NCBI GenBank assembly: GCA_020284085.1
Contig: JACEVL010000342.1
Location: forward strand, 310,001-374,000
Reading direction: 5' to 3'
Source of the DNA: Aporrectodea caliginosa
Lineage: Eukaryota; Annelida; Clitellata; Crassiclitellata; Lumbricidae
Length of the DNA: 64,000 nucleotides
The translations under genes were made by a program, and so were the position numbers. Under the pieces are notes generated by a model. That model was given only the letters and a program-made list of their open reading frames with translations. It did not search any database and had not been told where the DNA came from. This document shows positions 57,691-64,000 of the stretch, piece by piece (the first letter of the stretch is position 1; every line of letters begins with the position of its first letter).

Positions 57691-59120
57691 GTTTAATCTG
57701 CCTCTGCAGTCAGCCATAACTTCGGTTACGGTCTGATAGATGTCGATGCAATGGTCACTCTGGCTGAAGACTGGACGACAGTTCCAGCCCAACATCGATG
57801 CGAGATAACAGGTCAACAGGTGAGTTCATTATCGGAATTCTAAGTATGCAAAGGTAAATGGGTCTATAATAGTTGTGTAAGCAACTATTTGAAGAAGCGT
57901 AACCCGTAAAGGTAAAAACGGTTTGCTGATAGAGGAAGCACAAAGGTAAGAAATGAAAATTGATAAGTTACTGTACAAGAAAGAATTGCTGATAAAGGTA
58001 ACACAAGGAAAAGAAAGGCGCATTGATGAAGTGTCTTCGTGAGGTACTTTAATACATACATACATACATACTTACATACATACATACATACATACGCATC
58101 ATACATACATACGCCATACATTGAAACACTGGTGCAATAGAAGTGTTTAATTAATAGCAGTTATAATCAAGTACCCCCAATCGATGTATGATTATTTGTT
58201 AACCACTGGTGTTATGTATCAAGCAGTAAAGACGTTTATTAGTTTATGTTTAATGACACCATATCGTAATGAGATTGGCGTCATCCTCCTCATTTATCAA
58301 GACTTCGGACTGGCACTACCCGATGATGGTGGGCAGTTTATCAGCACTTATAGACACAAAAGGCCGTCAACGTCGACCACAGCTTATGAGGAGGGGGCCC
58401 GTTGATGTGTTCTATCTAGCGATCAAACGCAATTGCCGAATTTATAGCTTCTGTAGGATTGTTTTAAGGGTGTCTAAGTAGACTACTGTATAATTAATTG
58501 CTAAGCGATAGGTTGTGGCCGCTAAGGACTGTTATCGTCTTCCTTACTCTTTGGTTATGTTTTCTGTTTAACGAATCAGTGTCACATTAAATGATCAGCT
58601 TCACTCTGCTCGGTTATCAGGGTTTCGACCTGGCACTACCCCGATGATAGGAAGTTTTCCTTTTCTTATTGCCATTTCGTGGCCACCAAGGGCCGTTAAC
58701 GTCTACCTTACCAACAAGTCGAAGATAATTTGATATTCTATCGATAAAATAAATTGTTTCTGGCTTAACGACACTTTTTCATATCGAAGATGATTAGTGT
58801 CGGAGGCAGAAAGCAACCTCGTACTCCACGTTTAAATTGCGACCGAGCCACCCGCAGTAAAGATCCGAGAAATTAATATCTGGTAAGCCGACCCGACCAA
58901 GACGCGAACTGTATTATTAATTCGTGACGCCACGGCTACCAACCCACAAGGCCAATTACGTCCTTATTCTATCGATAAAACGCATTTGCTGAATTTATAG
59001 CATCGGATGATTGCGTGCTAAAGGTGTTTAAGGAAGCGACATCGCTATTTCTTAGCGACATCTTGGGATAGCGCGCGATGGATAATTATAATATATTTCT
59101 GCATTTATTAAGCATTTATT
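57691..59120. repeat. Retroposon copies and (TACA)n; no gene seen
   Basis: TACA microsatellite at 58050-58110; minus-strand type A/B copies at 58210-58400 and 58555-58715; type C at 58970-59050. Confidence 0.6.
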
Positions 59121-59139
59121 ATGACAAAGCATCAATCGA

Positions 59140-59300
59140 TGGCGCTGAGCATTCGTCAGTGAAGGACTTGCTCAATGTCCCTACACAGTAACCGTCTCAG
59201 ATCAGGAGGGTCGAACCCATACTCTCTGCGTTACAAGGCAAGCACTCATCTAATAGACTACCTTGTCCCACAAACCGTAGGTTAAAAGTCATTCAATTCC
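59140..59300 (-). repeat. tRNA-like SINE head
   Basis: On the minus strand TAGTCTATTAG (A-box-like), CTTGTAA as anticodon loop and GGGTTCGACCCTCC as B box follow in the right order and spacing. A diverged copy is at 54950-55030. tRNA-Thr-like, but stems are imperfect. Confidence 0.5.
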
Positions 59301-59839
59301 TTCTGCAGAAACTGATCCACCTGGTGGCGAGTGATGAAAGTAGTATATTGATGTCTGGAAGCTATGATTAGATTTAGATCATAATAAATGAGACAGGATT
59401 AGATTGTCAGGTTTGATTAGATCATACGAAGAGATCAGATAGGAAAAGGCGAGATGATTAATTAGATTCGAGAGATTAGATTATTATATTATTGAAGCTT
59501 TGATCATAATACATCAGATACGATGAGACTGGATGAATAGATTAGACAGGATTTGAAAAGATTAGATGAATAGTTAGCATTAGGTTGTATGAATGTTACA
59601 TGATGCTTAGATTAACTGACTAAACCATTAGATTAGGCGGCTAGATTAGATCATTATGTTTATGTTAGAGAATGATTAGGTTATATGATTTCAATACTAA
59701 ACAATAGACATTGTATAAAGTAGATCAGAATAGATAACATGATTTGATTAAATGATCAGTTTTAAATGATCAGTTAAGGTTAGAATATAATATTATGATT
59801 ATATCAGACAGTGATAAGATTGCCTGTGCTTAGATCCGT

Positions 59840-61590
59840 GTAGCTCCACTCACAGACGCTCCACCCCACCCAACCCCTATTCCAAATCTCCATCGGTCGC
59901 TTCAAGTGAATCCGAGGTTAAGAAGACAGATTGAAATCACACAAGACAGGGAAGACGACTACAAAGCCATGTAATACAACGGAATATAAAGTAATTTCCA
60001 TTGCAAATGCCCAGATATTGCTCAGCCCAAGCAACAACCAATGCTGGCCAGCGTGCGCGTATTAAATTAATGCATTAACGAGGCTTAACCGAGTATACGA
60101 CAGTTGTCGAGATTGCGTTTCATGTACTGCACGTAGTTTACTGTACACCGAAGCATCATGATGTCTCCTCGGCCTGACCTCCCGGATTCTGACCTGGCAC
60201 CGAAACGGACCAAACAACCTGTCTTTTTTGCGGATTTTATTTAACTAATCCGGTCTCCATGACTTGGTTAGTAAGTAAGTAAGTACCTGCTTTATTGAAC
60301 CGCCTGCAAAAGCATTGCTGGAACATCGGATAAGAACAATCCAAGAGTATTATATCACTAACTACAGAAATCTCAAAAATCACACAAAAACGGATAACAT
60401 ACAATAAAATAGACATCTATGGATCTGTGAGATTAAGGTTAAAGTAAGAAAAATCAATTGAATAACATAAGTGTAATAAAGCCACATTGGGTTAATGCGT
60501 CAGCATGTGGGATCTCACGGTTATGTGAACGAGGACGGAGAGAGTAGGTAAAATTCTTTATAGGAGGTAGACACGGATGAGAAAAGACGGCCACAGAGGT
60601 AATCGAACATTATCTGGACGGCAGGCAGAAACTTTAGCTGTACCAGTTTCGTATTAAAGGAGGGTAACGCTGATTATCTGTCTTATGACGCAGAGTCGTT
60701 TAACAGGAAATGTATGGAAATGTAATTATCTATCTACTGAAAATGTAAGCATAAGGTCGACGACTTTGGCCTTCGGAGCCGCAAGGTATCGATTAAAAAA
60801 GAGTAATACAGTGTTTACCTTAGACACCTTTAACTCGCATTCTTCCGATTCTATAAATTCAACAAATATGTTAAATCGCTACACTAATCTTTGTCGGCGG
60901 AAACGGCCTATGTTGTCATAAGCTGCCGTTAAACTGTGGACACACAAATCGCTACACTGAACCGTTGGCGTCTTCAGACGTAGGGTAAATTAGACGTTAA
61001 TTAACGGGCCTTGACGGCCAGAAAAATAAGCAACGGATAAAAATGTCTGTTATTGAATGGAATCGCCAAATAAGTGCGTAATCTTAATTGTGACCATAAA
61101 TAATAATAGGATGGAGTTTGAACGTACAAATGGAATAGAGTAGGATTGGACAGCTTATGGAAAAAAATCTTGAAAGGGATAGCCTGAGGGGTGAGAGACG
61201 GAAGTGAAAAATTTGAAATCGTAAAATTACTAATTAATTAGTATTTGCGATGTCTAGTGCACAAGGCATCGAGCGATGGCGCTCCAAAACACAACCGTAA
61301 TCATGTCACCGTGGAGAAGATCAGACGACGATTTCTGATGAAGAACTGTTTTTATCTCCATGCAGATGTCCCGAAGAACTGGCCAGGAGGTGGAAGAGTG
61401 GCAGACATTTTTGTAACAAGGGCATAGCCAGGGCAGTTGTACAAGTAACCAGTGCAAGTGGATATTTATGCCCTAAATAAATTCTCGGCAGGGCAACATT
61501 TCTGGCAGGGTAACGACCAGGGCAACGGCTTTTTATCAGGGCATTTGTCCTGGCTTGCCTTACTGTTAGCGTCGCCACCGTTTTAAATGT
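59840..61590. other. No gene confirmed; sparse retroposon copies
   Basis: Type D copy at 60880-60940 and type C at 60805-60880. CAGGGCAAC-like short repeats lie at 61430-61560. Frames at 61245-61578 have no recognisable domain. Confidence 0.4.
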
Positions 61591-61599
61591 GTCTAGTCG

Positions 61600-62230
61600 A
61601 TCGCTCTATCCAATCATCCACCATGATTAAGAATTAGCAACTCTACTGAAATCGACGATCGACGTCATTCTGATGCGATTACCAACCACAGCCAGAGATT
61701 AGTATTTGTGCTGTGGATCTTCGATTGATGCCCTCTGAAGACGGGCGCTATAGAAGTCGAGCGCTACATTGGCTGCTGTCTTGTCTACGCTTCTAAGGTT
61801 TTAAAGGAGACATTACCTTACCTTGACTTACCTTTTATAATGTAGACTTAGCTGTCTTTACCTTTCCTCACCTGAACACTTTGTTTACATTTGTTTGCCT
61901 TGATTTAACTTATCTTTTAACATTGCCTTAGGGCCATTTACCTTGACCGTTTACTGAGTTGCATAGTGCCCGACATTACCTTAATAAAATTACCTTGCCT
62001 CTGTTTAACTCATCTGACTTTACCTTAAGTTGACTTGTCTTGCCCCTTCCCTTCTCAAACCTAGGACTTCACTTTTGCAATGGCAAATTAAGGTGGGGTC
62101 AGGTAAGGAAAGGAAGGTCAGACCATGTCTTACCTTACCTGACTAGAAAGTACCTGAAATTATCTGACTTTACTTTGTTTTAACTCACTTTAAATTACTT
62201 AATTTACCAGAGCTTTCTTTAATCCCGGGT
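61600..62230. repeat. Compound repeat, copy iv (partial)
   Basis: Has the GACGGGCGCTATAGAAGTCG block, the CCTTA-rich tract and the terminal block (62095-62220) in the same orientation as copy iii. The 5' blocks are missing. Confidence 0.65.
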
Positions 62231-64000
62231 TTTGGACTGAAAGTCGGCCGTGTTCCCTCTGTTTATCAGCAGCTTATGGCCGCCACAGACCGTTAATGCC
62301 ATGCTAAACCTATGTGTTTTCGGAGGGAAGAATCTAGCGATAAAAACGCATTGGCTGAATTTATAGAGCTGAAGGTAGCGTTTTAAAGGTTGCTAAGAGG
62401 AAAGACATTTCATAGTTTCTAATTTAACGTTGTCCATCAAAATAAAGGTGTCTTAGTCTGTCGTCCTTCTCACAAAATCCCAAGATTGCTAGGACTGGCG
62501 ATAGAACGTAAGTGACCCTGAATTTATAGCATCTGAATTAAAAATGTTTTATAGATTTCACAGACGTAAAAAACATTTTGTAATTTTTCTGTTTAACGAC
62601 TAGCTTTGTCGAGTAATTAATGCCCTCCTCCTAACGTCGCCCTCCGGAGTTACTGGAAAAGCGAACTTCATTATAATTAACGCATTGTCTATTTATTGAG
62701 TTTGGAGAATGTATGTTCAAGGTGTCCAAGACGAGCACTGAATTCTCTGGATTGGATCCACCAGTTTAACGGCAGCTTATGACAACATAGGTAGTTCACC
62801 GCTGGAAATGGTTTGTTTACAGCATACATTTCTAAATGAGACTCAGAATTGTCAAAGACTCCACAGTTTAAGGCAGGCTTTATGACAATTCCAGGCTTCT
62901 GTGTGAACTCGATAAAGATTAGTTTTGGCATATTTCAGCTGTGTTGGTGTTAAAAAAGGTAAAAACCGATGGCAATTAAGCGCATTCGTTCTATTAATAG
63001 AGTTTGGAGAATGCATGTTAAAGGTGTCCAAGACGAGCAGTGTATTATCTGCCAAGGCCAATTACGTCGACCATTAACTTGTATTCTAATTAGATATAAT
63101 ATTATTTCCATTTGTAGCTGTAGTTCTCATTCTGGAATTGATACATTTACTCTATCCATGTCTAAAATGAGGAGTCAGAAATCAAAGACTCCACAGTCAT
63201 AAAGGAGGTTGCTTCCTAAAGAGCCAATTCTAGGCTTCTGTGTGAACTTTATAATATTTCATGATGTAAGTAACTTCTATTTTTGTGACTGGTGTCTAAA
63301 GGTAGACAAACTCTGATGGCGCACCAAATCCAAATCGCATTCAGGTAAACATCCCGGAAATCATTCCGTTAAGACTGATTGAGGATAAACGATTTGATAT
63401 TGAGTTGTATTATGTCAGCCGAACTCAACGGACCTTATCAAAACAGATTTCCTTTAAACTGTGGATCCTATCCTAATCTGAAAAAGTCTTGGTTAACAAT
63501 GATATGACAAAAAACCACTGAGCAGAACGAACAGATGCAGGGAGGGAGTTCCAAAATCTACACCAAGCAACCGAAAAAACTCGTTCACCATGGACCGTTC
63601 GATAGTGTTAGGTATGGCCAGAAAAGATAACGGGATGACCTCGTTATATAATGAGAATGAGGATTGATCGGAAACATTGTGGTTGAACAGAGTTCAATGT
63701 TTTATAAGAGTTACGCAACGGGGTTATAACTTATAAGACGAATTATTAAATCTGTGAAGATAGATCGGAATATAGTGCTAATAGTAGTAGTTTCTGTTTA
63801 ATGACACTGTGTGATAACAAAGATCATTAGCGTCACCCTCCTCCTTTATCAAGGCTTGGGACTGGCACTGACAGAGTACAATCAGTGACCTATTACGTCG
63901 AGCTTTAACTTATATTCTAATAAAATAGATTTCTATCCGTTACTTAGCACCAAACGATGGTGGGCAATTTTCCGATGTTTATCGTCATTTTGTGGCCGCC
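62231..64000. repeat. Minus-strand short retroposons; no gene seen
   Basis: Type C at 62340-62420, 62690-62745 and 63000-63060; a split inverted type D copy at 62755-62945; type B at 63788-63895. The window ends inside another copy. Confidence 0.55.

Noticed and set aside
59140..59300. Functional tRNA-Thr gene
   Set aside because: A and B boxes and an anticodon-like loop are present, but stems do not pair well and a diverged copy exists, so a SINE head is more likely.

Overview
The window reads as repeat-rich nuclear DNA of an invertebrate animal: spliced exons with GT-AG introns, long introns, several LINE classes, cut-and-paste transposons (piggyBac-like with TTAA targets, Tc1/mariner with TA targets), short interspersed elements and many microsatellites. 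The species cannot be named from the sequence. A marine deuterostome (tunicate, echinoderm, lancelet) or a spiralian would all fit. No bacterial gene, CRISPR array or operon is present.

1-24 kb. The one intact gene I can assemble lies on the minus strand at 15991-4590. Eight exons join with matching phases into a 747-codon reading frame: signal peptide, two C-type-lectin-like domains (each split over two exons), a Ser/Thr/Pro mucin-like stalk, one transmembrane segment, and a 220-residue cytoplasmic tail with four ITIM-like tyrosine motifs followed by YxxP motifs. This is the layout of an inhibitory or allorecognition-type immune receptor. Intron 5 holds a three-level nest of transposons. Intron 3 holds two decayed tandem copies of exon 3. 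A second, dead copy of the gene follows at 17.6-24.2 kb: its 3' flank, its frameshifted tail exon and its transmembrane-exon relic occur in the same order.

24-35.6 kb. A minus-strand LINE (endonuclease and reverse transcriptase) is split by an 848-bp piggyBac-like element that retains a C-terminal Cys-rich remnant. A field of small retroposons follows, then a plus-strand I-group LINE with reverse-transcriptase and RNase H reading frames.

35.6-64 kb. No host gene is seen. The region is a mosaic of short retroposons, LINE 3' ends, a near-identical 2.6-kb duplication (35.6-38.3 and 39.4-42.1 kb), an 899-bp solo LTR containing a 34-bp minisatellite, and a 1-1.4-kb compound repeat present about four times at 53-62 kb with ATTAG and CCTTA-rich tracts. 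Most short retroposons, and the tail of the I-group LINE, end in the same design: a short stem-loop followed at once by TTAAAC. The stem bases vary between copies while pairing is kept, which suggests a shared RNA structure used by the LINE machinery. This hairpin-tail system and the lectin/ITIM receptor are the two items most worth follow-up.
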